Shown: positions 1 to 9,396, counted from the first letter of the stretch. The stretch is 64,000 bases of DNA from Flavobacterium faecale (GCF_003076455.1 NZ_CP020918.1:3632001-3696000), one strand, 5' to 3'. The notes: generated by a model not told the origin, from the letters alone. Translations and numbers: made by a program.

Positions 1-477
1 GCGCGAATGATCTACGAGTACCGAAATCACATTCTTGGTTCCGTCCTTTTTTAAATACTTACTTAAATCGAAATAAACCGGAGAATAACCATATGGATTT
101 TCGCCCAAATAGGTTCCATTGATCCAAAAAGTCGCATTGTTGTACACTCCATCAAAAAGGATGTACACATTTCCGTTTTTGCTATTAGCCGGTGTGTCAA
201 AATGTTTTTGATACCAAGCAATTCCACCTGGTAAATAACCCGTACAACCTTCTAGTTTTTTATCGAAAGAAGCTTCGACGCTGTAATCATGTGGAAGTCG
301 AACATCACGCCAAGCGGCATCTTGTAACGGAATCGCTTTACTAATCTGATTGTTTTCTTGCAACTGAAATTTCCAATCAAAATTAAAGTCTTGCTCTCTT
401 TGTTGCGATTGGACTGCCGTACAGACTAGTAGAAACGCTGCAATTAAGTGTAAGGATAAGGTAAATCGTTTTTTCAT
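1..477 (-). CDS. GH2-family glycoside hydrolase (beta-galactosidase-like), N-terminal part, cut by window edge
   Basis: An open frame runs from an ATG at 475-477 to the left edge without a stop (159 codons visible). It begins with a signal peptide (MKKRFTLSLHLIAAFLLVC, then TAVQSQ). The following region is the jelly-roll sugar-binding domain of GH2 enzymes: WRDVRLPHDYSVE, then GIAWYQKHF, LFDGVYNNATFWING and GENPYGYSPVYFDL are the usual landmarks. The catalytic barrel lies outside the window. GH2 enzymes remove terminal beta-linked sugars such as galactose. In a red-algal galactan locus the likely substrate is the non-reducing D-galactose of oligosaccharides in the periplasm. The family call is firm. 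The exact substrate is inferred from the neighbouring GH117, GH16 and sulfatase genes. Confidence 0.88.
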   Translation of the reverse strand, partial: MKKRFTLSLHLIAAFLLVCTAVQSQQREQDFNFDWKFQLQENNQISKAIPLQDAAWRDVRLPHDYSVEASFDKKLEGCTGYLPGGIAWYQKHFDTPANSKNGNVYILFDGVYNNATFWINGTYLGENPYGYSPVYFDLSKYLKKDGTKNVISVLVDHSR

Positions 478-572
478 GGTTTTAATATTCTGTATGTAGT
501 TTAATTTGTTTTAGTTTGAACTTGTATTGTTTTTTGTTTTATTCGAATAAGAAACTGCTTTTCGAAAAAAAA

Positions 573-2351
573 TTATTTGACCAGCGATATGTAGGAATAG
601 TACACGCCGTAGGTTTCTTTTTTATCAATAAAATCATTCGTCAAAAATGTTTTTCCTTTTTCTAAATGCACCTTGAACAGCACTTCAACATCTTCTTTAC
701 CAATATTTTTTTCGAACATTTGGTTGGCAATGCTTATTCGGACTTTTTGAGGAGCTATAGTTTTATACTCGAATAAATTTTTAGGATTGACTGCTGGAAT
801 TCCCAAAATAGTTCCGGGACATTCTTTTGGCCAGCGTCGGCACGAAATCAGATAATCTCCTTCTTTTTCGACAAAAATAGCATGAGTATTGTTCTTGTTT
901 TTTAGTCCCTCTGCAATTTGTTCTGGTTTCCAAATACCCGAATCTTCCCCAATGGCATGCTGAATCGTTAATTTTATTTCTTCCTGAGCAGGATTCCCCA
1001 CCGTACTAACAGGCAATTCATTGTACTCCGGATTTTTTTTGGACTCAACTAAGAAAGCTGTATTTTGTGCTAAAAGAGTGGTTACAATTGCTGGATATTT
1101 TGCCGCAAGATTGGTCAATTGTTTCGGGTCTTTTTCGATATCATACAAATCAGTTCCATTGAGCAACCTCCAATTGTCTTTTATAATACAAGTTTGATCC
1201 ACATCCATCGGCGGACGCCAATCTTGTCTGTGGTGAATAAAAGCGGTTTTACGTTCCATTGTCTTTTTGGATCCCAACAAAAGCGGTGAAAAATCCACTC
1301 CATCCAAAGGCATTTTTTTAGGAACAGTCAATTGACACAAACTAGCCAAAGTAGGAATCAAATCTACATGCGCCGCAAGGCTATTGATGTCTTTACCGCC
1401 TTCAATTTTCCCGTTTGGCCAACGTATAAAAAACGGAACCCGATGTCCTCCCTCTAGTTTATCTCCTTTTATGCCTCTGTATCCTTTATTATAACCCAAT
1501 TTTCCGTCGGAACTGTACCCAAAACGGGTTCCGTTGTCGGTCATGTAAATCACGATGGTATTGTCTGCGAGTTTTTTATCTATCAAAAACTGATTCAATT
1601 TCCCGAAATTCTCGTCCAAATTGGCAATCATTCCGTACAAATTGGCACTTATAATTTCTTTGCCTTCTAGGTGTTTGTAGGGAGCTGCATATTTTTCGGC
1701 TACAATCAATGGGTCGTGAGGCGCATTGGTAGGAAGGTAGATAAAGAAAGGCTTATCTTCATTTTTATCAATGTATTTCATCGTTTCTTCAAACCACACA
1801 TCCGTGCAATATCCGTTGAATTGTTTGGGTTGGTTGTTGACATAATACACATCATTAAAATAACTGTTTCCCCAATAATCAGAAAGTTCACCCACGCCAC
1901 CAGCCAAATGATTTATTGCAACTTCAAAACCGCTATCTGTTGGACGAGTTGGATAATTATCCCCCAAATGCCATTTACCAAACATAGCAGTATGGTAGCC
2001 GTTTTGCTGAAAAACATCGGCCATAGTTTGTGCATCACCAGATAAGCCATCTCTACCTTTGAAGGTGGCCCAAGTACCATTGTTTATCGGGTATCTTCCG
2101 GTCATGATTGCTCCTCGCGTAGGGGTACACAAAGGCGTCACATGAAAATCGGTCATTCGAACAGATTCGTTATAAAAGGCATCAATATTGGGCGTTTTCA
2201 ACCAAGGATTTCCATGGCAGCCCAAATCGCCAATGCCTTGATCGTCGGTGAGAATCAAAATAACATTGGGTCTTTTTGTTTTTTGTGCGAATGCAATTCC
2301 GCAACTCAAACTCAAAACGCTTACAATTAAAATTTTTCTTAAATGGGTCAT
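573..2351 (-). CDS. S1-family sulfatase (CxPxR type)
   Basis: A secreted arylsulfatase-fold enzyme that removes sulfate esters from a polysaccharide or oligosaccharide. Residues 1-23 form a signal peptide ending AFAQ. PNVILILTDDQG supplies the metal-binding Asp pair, and CTPTR (Cys about 75) is the site converted to formylglycine. GKWHLG, APHDP and DNGTRFG are further active-site blocks. The start at 2351 is preferred over the ATG at 2372: it gives a clean signal peptide, and it is the ATG still present in the decayed copy at 3921-4072, where the upstream ATG is absent. A paired ACATATGT element lies 72-100 bp upstream. The C-terminal 120 residues are extra to the core. Regiospecificity cannot be read from the sequence. 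Confidence 0.93.
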   Translation of the reverse strand: MTHLRKILIVSVLSLSCGIAFAQKTKRPNVILILTDDQGIGDLGCHGNPWLKTPNIDAFYNESVRMTDFHVTPLCTPTRGAIMTGRYPINNGTWATFKGRDGLSGDAQTMADVFQQNGYHTAMFGKWHLGDNYPTRPTDSGFEVAINHLAGGVGELSDYWGNSYFNDVYYVNNQPKQFNGYCTDVWFEETMKYIDKNEDKPFFIYLPTNAPHDPLIVAEKYAAPYKHLEGKEIISANLYGMIANLDENFGKLNQFLIDKKLADNTIVIYMTDNGTRFGYSSDGKLGYNKGYRGIKGDKLEGGHRVPFFIRWPNGKIEGGKDINSLAAHVDLIPTLASLCQLTVPKKMPLDGVDFSPLLLGSKKTMERKTAFIHHRQDWRPPMDVDQTCIIKDNWRLLNGTDLYDIEKDPKQLTNLAAKYPAIVTTLLAQNTAFLVESKKNPEYNELPVSTVGNPAQEEIKLTIQHAIGEDSGIWKPEQIAEGLKNKNNTHAIFVEKEGDYLISCRRWPKECPGTILGIPAVNPKNLFEYKTIAPQKVRISIANQMFEKNIGKEDVEVLFKVHLEKGKTFLTNDFIDKKETYGVYYSYISLVK

Positions 2352-2651
2352 ATTGGTACTTCTACTAATCATTTTTTAGAATCAATTGGTAAAGGTGCTT
2401 CTTTAACAGCAGTTTTATGATTACATATGTTTTTAGTACTGAAACATATGTGTTATCGCAACTTTTGTCTAGATACAAAACTTGACAAAACTCACTTAAA
2501 CAATTCACTAACAATCAATTATCTTAATTTTTATCAAAAAAAAAATCATTGACACTTTATTTTTCCTAAATAAATCCTATACACGAGTATTGAGAACATA
2601 CCACCTGCCTTCAATCCTACAGAACTATTACTTTTATAGACTAAAATTAGA
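2186..2651. repeat. Copy 1 of a duplicated segment (sulfatase 5' end plus upstream region)
   Basis: This segment, covering the first ~55 codons of the sulfatase and ~300 bp of its upstream DNA, aligns along its whole length with 3921-4378. It includes a shared run of about 30 identical bases around 2287-2317 and the same paired ACATATGT element. The two copies are direct repeats about 1.73 kb apart, with the ThuA gene between them. Confidence 0.85.
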
Positions 2652-2824
2652 CTTAAATAATAAAAATAAAATAATGTATTATTTTGTTGTCAATATGTGA
2701 AATAATTACATTAAACAACTCATTATTAAATAGGTAAAAACAAACAAAAGAAGTTTATATCTAAAATAGAACAATGGAAAGAAAAAGAATAATTATGGAA
2801 GTTTTCACTTAAATAAGGGTTTCG
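2373..2824. other. Intergenic region between ThuA gene and sulfatase
   Basis: About 450 bp of AT-rich DNA with no credible coding frame. It holds the paired ACATATGT element at 2423-2451 and the upstream half of the duplicated segment (to about 2651). From 2652 to 2824 nothing recognisable is seen. Confidence 0.6.
2423..2451. promoter_or_regulatory. Paired ACATATGT element upstream of sulfatase
   Basis: Two perfect ACATATGT palindromes at 2423-2430 and 2444-2451, centre spacing 21 bp (two helical turns), 72-100 bp upstream of the ATG at 2351. The same arrangement recurs at 4145, 25005, 37602, 44470 and 51371. It is read here as an operator for the PUL regulator, which is an inference from the recurrence and position. 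Confidence 0.75.
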
Positions 2825-3829
2825 TTATTTAGTAATAGCGGTAAATTTTCTACTGGTAGCATTTTCTGCAGATGGAAAATCGGTAGGAATAGGAATCGTA
2901 ACTTTAGCTGTAGCTGCCCACTCTACTCCTCTTAAAAATGAAGTTATAAATCCAACACCTTCAAATGAATAATCATCATGTCCAAGAGTGGTATGAAAAA
3001 CACGTCCTTTACCATATTTCAACACCATCAATATAGGTTCATTACGATCCGTAGGTGCTTTATCTGATTGGTCTTTACCCGTTGCAAGAATAGTCATATT
3101 GGTTCCAGGACCTCTCAGTTTTGCATAACATTCGTCTTTGGCTGTTAGCCAACTGGTGGGCATTCCTTGAGTTATAGGATGATTAGGTACACGAAGAGTC
3201 ACAGGAAAAACATGTTGTTTGCCATGCGCACCACAATTTCCTGCGGTAGTATCTCTGACCAACTTATTTTCTTTGTCATAATAAACATAGGGACCATCTT
3301 TTTCATTTCGATCTCCCCATCCACCAAGTCCAATCATTTCATTATAAGCTTTCCATTTCGGGAAACAATTATCAGCGGCGTGTACGGTTACAAATCCACC
3401 TCCTTTTTTAATAAATTTTTCAAAATCTTTTTGAGTACTTTCACTCCAATTTGCTGCATTCCACCCAAAATTTGAAATAACTACATCGTATTTTTTAAAA
3501 CTGGGTGCAAAAGAGGGATCTTCCTTTGGTTCTTTAAGAGCAACCGAATTGAAATTGCCAGCCATGGGCAAGTATGTCTTTTCTCTTTCAGATTTCCATA
3601 GGTATTGTGTACGTTGAATATCTACAACAAATAACCCTGTTTCTTCCAAATACTGTTTCATCATAATAGTAGACTTTGGCCAAACATCATGGTTGTTTTG
3701 TCCATCAATTATAAGAACTTTTATTTTTGCTTGAACACATAAACTAGTTAGAAGCACTAGTACTAATAGTAGCGATTGTGGGAATCTTAAAGATTGAAAC
3801 CTCATAAGTGAGTTATTTATTTTATTCAT
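2825..3829 (-). CDS. Secreted ThuA-domain protein
   Basis: A 334-residue protein with an N-terminal signal sequence (hydrophobic stretch SLLLVLVLLTSLCVQA, mature start near 35). It then has a single ThuA-like, glutamine-amidotransferase-fold domain: KVLIIDGQNNHDVWPKS, YDVVISNFGWNA, FVTVHAADNCFP, and GKGRVFHTTLGHDDYSF near the C-terminus. ThuA domains occur in sugar-utilisation loci and have been linked to handling of keto- or anhydro-sugars, but the reaction of this branch is not settled. The gene sits between the two copies of a duplicated sulfatase start. It may have arrived with, or replaced the rest of, the second sulfatase copy. The family is clear; the function in galactan breakdown is unknown. 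Confidence 0.82.
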   Translation of the reverse strand: MNKINNSLMRFQSLRFPQSLLLVLVLLTSLCVQAKIKVLIIDGQNNHDVWPKSTIMMKQYLEETGLFVVDIQRTQYLWKSEREKTYLPMAGNFNSVALKEPKEDPSFAPSFKKYDVVISNFGWNAANWSESTQKDFEKFIKKGGGFVTVHAADNCFPKWKAYNEMIGLGGWGDRNEKDGPYVYYDKENKLVRDTTAGNCGAHGKQHVFPVTLRVPNHPITQGMPTSWLTAKDECYAKLRGPGTNMTILATGKDQSDKAPTDRNEPILMVLKYGKGRVFHTTLGHDDYSFEGVGFITSFLRGVEWAATAKVTIPIPTDFPSAENATSRKFTAITK

Positions 3830-3920
3830 TTCTTATTTATTAATGTCTTTTTTTTTCTAGAAGTACTGCTAATTATTAACTTCAATATTCTTATTTATTT
3901 CATTGCTAAAAACCGTTAAA

Positions 3921-4072
3921 ATTAGGCATTTTCAACCTAGAATTTCCTTGGCAACCTATCTTCGCCAATGAGAATCAAAATGACATCTGGTTTTTTTGTT
4001 TTTTGAGCGAATGCAATTCCGCAACTCAAACTCAAAAGGTTAACAAATAACATTTTTTGTTAGATGGGTCAT
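3921..4072 (-). pseudogene. Decayed 5' fragment of a duplicated sulfatase gene
   Basis: On the minus strand this stretch matches the first ~55 codons of the sulfatase at 573-2351. It keeps the MTHL start (ATG 4070-4072), the signal-peptide region and the part encoding the Asp-Asp metal motif. It is broken by a stop soon after the start, small indels and a ~12-base deletion near the left end. The rest of the gene is missing. It is the coding part of a direct duplication that also carried the upstream operator. Confidence 0.82.
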
Positions 4073-4144
4073 ATTGCAACTTCTAGTAATCCTGTTTGTA
4101 TAATGAATTGGTAAAGATGCTCCTTTAACTTCAATTTTATGATT

Positions 4145-4173
4145 ACATATGTTTTAAGTACTGAAACATATGT
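4145..4173. promoter_or_regulatory. Paired ACATATGT element, duplicated copy
   Basis: ACATATGT at 4145-4152 and again at 4166-4173, spacing 21 bp, 73 bp upstream of the remnant ATG at 4072. Both palindromes are intact although the attached coding fragment has decayed. The plus-strand sulfatase operon starts 330 bp to the right and could in principle use the site. Confidence 0.68.
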
Positions 4174-4502
4174 GCAATCTTAACTTTCGTCTAGATATAA
4201 AACTTGACAAAATTATTTTAAACAATTCACAAACAAATCATTACCTTAGTTCTTATCGAAAACCAATGAAACACACCTACACTATACTTTTCCAAAATAA
4301 ACCATATATACTAGTATTGAGAACATACCGCCTGCCTTCAATCCTACAGAACTATTAATTTTATAAACTGAAATTAGGACCTACTTTTTGATCGAATGCA
4401 AAAAATTGCCATCACCAAAAAAGTTAATACTCATAAAAGAACAGTGAACTAGAATAAATTTCTATCCAACAAGTAACAGCATTATTTAAAAAAATAAAAA
4501 AA

Positions 4503-6344
4503 ATGAATAGATCGATCCGATTATTTTTGATAGCCAATCTTTTTACGATTACAGTCGCAAAAGCACAACAACCTAATATTGTTTGGATCGTCTCTGAAGA
4601 CAATTCCAAACACTATATGAAACTTTTTGACGAGCACGGAGTTGCAACGCCAAATGTAGAAAGTCTTGCCAAGGACGGAATCGTATTTGATCGTGCATTT
4701 TCTAATGCAGCCGTCTGTAGTGCTGCTCGCTCGACTTTGATATTGAGTACTTTTGGACCTAAGATGGCAACCCACTACCACCGTGCCGAAGGAAAAGTAA
4801 CCTTGGTTAATGGTCAAGATATGTTTCCTGCCTTTTTGAGAAAAGCGGGATATTATACTGCAAATAATGCCAAAGAAGATTATAATATCAAAAAACCAGA
4901 GGATGTTTGGGACGATTCATCCAAAAAAGCCACTTGGACTAATAGAAAAACAGGACAGCCTTTCTTCTATGTCTATAATATTGAAACTACCCACGAAGGA
5001 AGAATGCATTTCACAAAAGAGACAATGAATTCGACCAAAACAATTACAAATCCTGCTACTGTTTTTGTACAACCAAATCACCCACAAACGGAGCTTTTTA
5101 AATATTCGAATGCCTATTATCGTGACAAAATAGTGCAAATGGATACGGAAGTTGGCGAAGTAATCGAAAAACTGAAAAAAGACGGCTTGTATGACAATAC
5201 TATCATTTTCTATTATGGCGATCATGGTGGTGTTTTACCTCAAAGTAAAGGCTACTTGAACGAAACAGGATTGCACGTGCCTCTTGTGGTGCATGTTCCA
5301 GAAAAATACAAAAATTTGAGTCCGTTGGCATCTGGAACCAGAACCAATGCTTTTGTGAGTTTTGTTGATTTTGGTGCAACGGTTTTAAATCTTGCTGGTG
5401 TTGAGATTCCGAAAGTAATGGATGGGAAACCATTTTTAGGAAAAAATATTACTACCAAAACTTTAGACAAAAAAGACGAAACCTATGGATATGCAGATCG
5501 TTTTGATGAGAAATACGATATGGTGCGCTCGGTGCGAAAAGGAAACTTAAAATACATTCGAAATTTTGAACCTTTCAATGTTAATGGTTTGATGAACGAA
5601 TACCGTTACAAACAATTGGCGTATCAAGAATGGGAAACTTTATACAAACAAGGAAAATTGAACAAAGATCAGTCTAAGTTTTTCGAAATAAAGGCAGTCG
5701 AAGAATTTTATGACGTCGTGATAGACCCTTTCGAACTACATAATTTAGCGAGCCTTCCTGAGCATCAATCTAATTTGAAAAAAATGCGTAAAGATTTGAA
5801 TTGCTGGATGGAATCGATGCCCGATTTATCTCTTTATCCTGAATTTTATTTAATAGAAAATGCCATCCAAAATCCGATTGCATTTGGAAAAGAACATAAA
5901 AAAGAAATTCAAAAATACATCGACATTGCCAATTTAGAAGTGCTAGATTTCGACAAAGCAGCGCCAAAAATCGAAAAGTTTTTGAAATCAAAAGACCAAT
6001 GGGAACGTTATTGGGCTATGATTGCAGCGACTTCATTTGGAGACCAAGCCAAATCCTTAACGGATGCCGTTCAATCAGCAATGGACTCTGAAACAGAAAA
6101 CATCAATAAATTGAGAGCAGTCGAATTTTTATCAATTGTGGCACACCAAAACACAACGAAAAGCTTAGCTAATATAGTCTATGCCGCCAAAAGCGATACC
6201 GAGGCTTTACTGATTTTGAATGCTGTAGTTTTATTAAAAGATTATTACCAAAAACAACCCGTTGCAATTGATGTGACTAAAATGGATAAAAAAGTAGCGG
6301 CAAACGATCAAGTACAAAGACGACTAGCGTATCTGAAAAAATAA
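4503..6344 (+). CDS. S1-family sulfatase (CxAxR type) with long C-terminal helical extension
   Basis: A 613-residue secreted sulfatase with signal peptide 1-21 (ending AKAQ). The metal site reads VSEDNS where most relatives have two Asp. The formylglycine site is CSAAR (Cys 72), with Ala where the common motif has Pro; both forms are known substrates of sulfatase-maturing enzymes. Later blocks include YYGDHGG and LHVPLVVHVP. Residues ~470-613 are a helical, HEAT-like tail. It is the first gene of a plus-strand operon: only four bases separate its stop from the next sulfatase. Expected to be periplasmic. The sugar position attacked is not predictable from sequence alone. Confidence 0.92.
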   Translation: MNRSIRLFLIANLFTITVAKAQQPNIVWIVSEDNSKHYMKLFDEHGVATPNVESLAKDGIVFDRAFSNAAVCSAARSTLILSTFGPKMATHYHRAEGKVTLVNGQDMFPAFLRKAGYYTANNAKEDYNIKKPEDVWDDSSKKATWTNRKTGQPFFYVYNIETTHEGRMHFTKETMNSTKTITNPATVFVQPNHPQTELFKYSNAYYRDKIVQMDTEVGEVIEKLKKDGLYDNTIIFYYGDHGGVLPQSKGYLNETGLHVPLVVHVPEKYKNLSPLASGTRTNAFVSFVDFGATVLNLAGVEIPKVMDGKPFLGKNITTKTLDKKDETYGYADRFDEKYDMVRSVRKGNLKYIRNFEPFNVNGLMNEYRYKQLAYQEWETLYKQGKLNKDQSKFFEIKAVEEFYDVVIDPFELHNLASLPEHQSNLKKMRKDLNCWMESMPDLSLYPEFYLIENAIQNPIAFGKEHKKEIQKYIDIANLEVLDFDKAAPKIEKFLKSKDQWERYWAMIAATSFGDQAKSLTDAVQSAMDSETENINKLRAVEFLSIVAHQNTTKSLANIVYAAKSDTEALLILNAVVLLKDYYQKQPVAIDVTKMDKKVAANDQVQRRLAYLKK

Positions 6345-6348
6345 AAAT

Positions 6349-7902
6349 ATGAATACTAAAAAATATTTCACGGTTGCATTGGCTGCTTTCCAACTTGTTT
6401 CTTTTGGGACAATGGCACAAAAAACCAAGAATAAAAAACCAAACGTTTTGATTATTTTCACCGATGATCATCGCTTTTCTGGTATTCATGAGTTGGCCGG
6501 AATGGATGTAAAAACACCAAACCTAGATGCTTTGGTCAAAGACGGTGTTGCCTTCAACAATGCTTACCTCATGGGGGCGTTTACAGGTGCTACCTGCGTG
6601 GCTAGTAGGGCGATGTTGCTTACAGGTAGAAACGTTTTTGAACTTGACGGTATAGGACATGACGTTCCAGCAACCCATACTACTTTTGGAGAAGCTTTTC
6701 AAAAACAAGGCTATAACACTGAGGTAATTGGAAAATGGCACCAAGATGGCGAAACGCTGAAACGCAGTTTTACATCGGGAGAAAAAATTATGGGTCGAGG
6801 TTTGTATTTGGTCGATCACTTTAGAATGCCTTTCTATGATTGGGACAAAGCCGGAAAATTTAGTCCGCAAGATGCCTATTGGTTAGTGTATGATGAAAAC
6901 GGAAAAGTGGTACGACAAGACATTCCCAAAAATGCCGTTCGTGGACCAATCGGGACTGAAAAAAATGGCCCACACACCTCTGAAGTTATTGGAGAAGCCG
7001 CAGTAGATTATTTTAAAAATTACAAAAGTAAAAATCCGTTTTTGATGTATTTGGCTTTTCATGCACCGCATGATCCACGCCAAGCGCCACAAGCGTATCG
7101 TGATATGTATCCTGTAGACCAGATGAAATTGACACCTTCGTACATGCTACAACACCCATTCGATAACGGACATATGTTCTTGCGTGATGAGGAATTGGCG
7201 GCATGGCCAAGAACTCCAGACGTTTCCAAACAACAACTATCCGATTATTATGCTATCATCACTCATTTGGATGCGCAAATCGGAAAAGTAATTGCTGGTT
7301 TAAAAGCAAGCGGACAATACGAGAACACCCTAATTGTTATGTCGGGAGATAGCGGTCTTGCCGTTGGAAACCACGGTTTGATGGGAAAACAAAACATCTA
7401 TGACGAAGACGGCGTACATGTTCCGCTAATTTTTGCAGGTAATTTAATCAAAACCAAAGGCGTTCGTAACGATGCTTTTGCGTATAATTTTGATATATTT
7501 CCGACCATTTGTGACTTTGCCAAAATTCCGATTCCGAGTTCGGTTACAGGCAAAAGTCTAATGCCGATTCTAAACAATGAAGCCAAAGAAGTTCGCAATT
7601 CTACGTATCATGCTTACAGACAATTTCAAAGAGCCTACCGCAAAGGCTATTACAAATTGATCGAATATGTACGAGCCAAAGATTACGATAAAAAAGAAGG
7701 AGAATCTATAGCGGGTTCAAGAGTAACACAATTATTCAATTTTAAAACAGATCCTTGGGAAACACAAGATTTGTCTTTTTTTCCAAAAAACAAAGCCTTA
7801 ATTGAACAAATGCGAAAAGAGATGAAAGAGCAAGCGGTTCTTTTGGGCGATAAAAAAGAAAATGTATCTGGAGAAAAATATGATTTCTGGGATTTTTACT
7901 AG
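6349..7902 (+). CDS. S1-family sulfatase (CxAxR type)
   Basis: A 517-residue secreted sulfatase. Signal peptide 1-24 ends TMAQ. PNVLIIFTDDHR gives the metal Asp pair, CVASR (Cys 83) is the formylglycine site with Ala in place of Pro, and GKWHQDG, HAPHDPR and SGDSGLAVGNHGLMGKQN are active-site blocks. The last of these carries the Asp/His/Lys set expected of S1 enzymes. It is the second gene of the plus-strand operon and is followed after 211 bp by the GH117 gene. A role in desulfating galactan oligosaccharides is inferred from this context. Confidence 0.93.
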   Translation: MNTKKYFTVALAAFQLVSFGTMAQKTKNKKPNVLIIFTDDHRFSGIHELAGMDVKTPNLDALVKDGVAFNNAYLMGAFTGATCVASRAMLLTGRNVFELDGIGHDVPATHTTFGEAFQKQGYNTEVIGKWHQDGETLKRSFTSGEKIMGRGLYLVDHFRMPFYDWDKAGKFSPQDAYWLVYDENGKVVRQDIPKNAVRGPIGTEKNGPHTSEVIGEAAVDYFKNYKSKNPFLMYLAFHAPHDPRQAPQAYRDMYPVDQMKLTPSYMLQHPFDNGHMFLRDEELAAWPRTPDVSKQQLSDYYAIITHLDAQIGKVIAGLKASGQYENTLIVMSGDSGLAVGNHGLMGKQNIYDEDGVHVPLIFAGNLIKTKGVRNDAFAYNFDIFPTICDFAKIPIPSSVTGKSLMPILNNEAKEVRNSTYHAYRQFQRAYRKGYYKLIEYVRAKDYDKKEGESIAGSRVTQLFNFKTDPWETQDLSFFPKNKALIEQMRKEMKEQAVLLGDKKENVSGEKYDFWDFY

Positions 7903-7920
7903 AGCATTGGCTTAAAAAAA

Positions 7921-8005
7921 AAGGTAGACACTAATTGCACCAATTTGCACGAATAATAATTTTTGAAGATTACACGAATTCTTAAAAAATGAGAAATTTT
8001 GAGTA
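7921..8005 (-). repeat. Dispersed non-coding repeat of Flavobacterium type
   Basis: The minus strand reads as a run of phrases such as AATTCGTGTAAT, ATTCGTGCAAATT and GCAATTAGTGTCT. This kind of text is scattered between genes in Flavobacterium genomes. No coding frame or clear terminator is present. Assignment rests on recollection of the repeat style and has not been tested by alignment. Confidence 0.45.
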
Positions 8006-8113
8006 ATTCAATTACGTTTTTAACGCTTCGCGATCTGGCAAATAAAACTTTAAACGCAAATAACTCGGACTTTTACTAATCGAAACAACAACAAATAACA
8101 AATATACAAACCA

Positions 8114-9376
8114 ATGAAAAATCTAACACTAGCAGCAGCTTGTGGTGCTTTACTAGCGCTTACCTCCTGCTCAACAACCAAAACCAAAACAGCAGACGGT
8201 TTTCCGTTTATTCTCCCAACAGAGAAGCCCAATAGAGTACTGAGTAAAGCTTTAGAACGAAATTATGATAATTACATGGGCCCAACTCCAGAGTCCAACG
8301 AGTTATATTCCCAATTTAGATATACCGAATTAAAAGGACTAGATTACAGCAATCACGACGGAACAATTACCCGCCGTGATCCTTCCAAAGTGATTTTTGC
8401 CAACGGAAAATATTATGTTTGGTACACCCACAGGCAAACCCCAACGCCACCGCAAGGCGCTGATAAATCTACAGATGTTATTCCGTCTGCAGATTGGGAT
8501 TTATCCGATATTTGGTACGCAACTAGCGAAGATGGTTTTACCTGGAAAGAGCAAGGTGTTGCCGTGCCTCGTCCCCCAAAACCAGAAGTGGGATGGCGTT
8601 CTGTAGCGACTTCTGACATTTTGGTTTACAAAGGAAAATACTATTTATACTACCAAGGCTTTATGCAAACCAGCGGAAAACGTGGCGATGACTGCCCTGT
8701 AGCGGTTTCCTACGCCGATTCACCAGATGGGCCATGGACACCCTACAACAAAATCGTAATTCCAAATGGTAAAGAAGGCGAATGGGACCAATTTTCCATC
8801 CACGATCCATATCCCTTGGTGCACAACGGAAAAGTATACTTGTATTACAAATCCGATTTTAACCAAAAACCAAATCTAGTGCGCATGCAAGGACTTGCAA
8901 TTGCCGATAATCCACTTGGGCCATTTACCAAAAACCCAACCAATCCGGTAATGAATTCTGGTCACGAAACCACTATGTTTCCGTTCAAAGAAGGTATAGC
9001 AGCGCTTGTAATTCGTGATGGAAATGAGCATTTTACGGTACAATACGCCAAAGACGGAATCAATTTTGATATTGCAGCCATCACTACATTAATGCCAGAC
9101 GCAGCCGGACCGTATATTCCGGATGCTTTTACCGATACCAAAGATGGTCGCGGTATCACTTGGGGAATCTCACATGTCACCAATATTGGCAATCGAGAAA
9201 CCAATCACGCGCTTCTCGTTCGTTTTGACTGCGATCTTAGCCAAGACCTACATGATCCCGAAATGAAACGCACAAACATCAATTACAAACCCGAATTTCT
9301 ATACACGCACGGCCTAAACGGAAATCAGAAAAAGCGAATTGCCGAAGAAAACCAAAAAGTAAAAAATTCTAAATAA
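8114..9376 (+). CDS. GH117 alpha-1,3-(3,6-anhydro)-L-galactosidase-like lipoprotein
   Basis: A 420-residue exo-enzyme of the family that removes 3,6-anhydro-L-galactose from the non-reducing end of neoagaro-oligosaccharides. The lipobox LTSC (Cys ~19) predicts a lipoprotein. The five-bladed propeller signatures are strong: RALEREYDNYMGP-like text near residue 45, LKGLDYSNHDGTITRRDPSK (catalytic-base Asp region), WYTHRQTPTPPQGAD, GWRSVATSDIL, EWDQFSIHDPYPLV and GHETTMFPF. Length matches the family. It lies downstream of two sulfatases and is the best single pointer that the locus handles an agar-type galactan. Some GH117 clades have no known activity on neoagarobiose, so the exact substrate remains open. 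Confidence 0.92.
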   Translation: MKNLTLAAACGALLALTSCSTTKTKTADGFPFILPTEKPNRVLSKALERNYDNYMGPTPESNELYSQFRYTELKGLDYSNHDGTITRRDPSKVIFANGKYYVWYTHRQTPTPPQGADKSTDVIPSADWDLSDIWYATSEDGFTWKEQGVAVPRPPKPEVGWRSVATSDILVYKGKYYLYYQGFMQTSGKRGDDCPVAVSYADSPDGPWTPYNKIVIPNGKEGEWDQFSIHDPYPLVHNGKVYLYYKSDFNQKPNLVRMQGLAIADNPLGPFTKNPTNPVMNSGHETTMFPFKEGIAALVIRDGNEHFTVQYAKDGINFDIAAITTLMPDAAGPYIPDAFTDTKDGRGITWGISHVTNIGNRETNHALLVRFDCDLSQDLHDPEMKRTNINYKPEFLYTHGLNGNQKKRIAEENQKVKNSK

Positions 9377-9396
9377 TAAGAAAAGCATTTGGGCAT

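Larger units (their letters stand above)
3921..4378. repeat. Copy 2 of the duplicated segment
   Basis: Direct repeat of 2186-2651. The coding part is more diverged than the outer upstream part (4300-4378 versus 2575-2651 is almost unchanged). This fits loss of selection on the coding part after duplication. Confidence 0.85.
3830..4502. other. Intergenic region with sulfatase remnant and operator copy
   Basis: About 670 bp without an intact gene. It contains the decayed sulfatase start (3921-4072), its paired ACATATGT element (4145-4173) and the rest of the duplicated segment (to about 4378). The last ~120 bp lead into the plus-strand sulfatase at 4503. No clear -7/-33 promoter boxes were found. 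Confidence 0.6.

Noticed and set aside
7169..7178. ACATATGT inside the sulfatase gene at 6349-7902, ACATATGA inside susC near 43600 and CCATATGG near 89
   Set aside because: They lie inside coding sequence as single copies without a partner at 21 bp and without a start codon 58-73 bp away. They are best explained by codon content.
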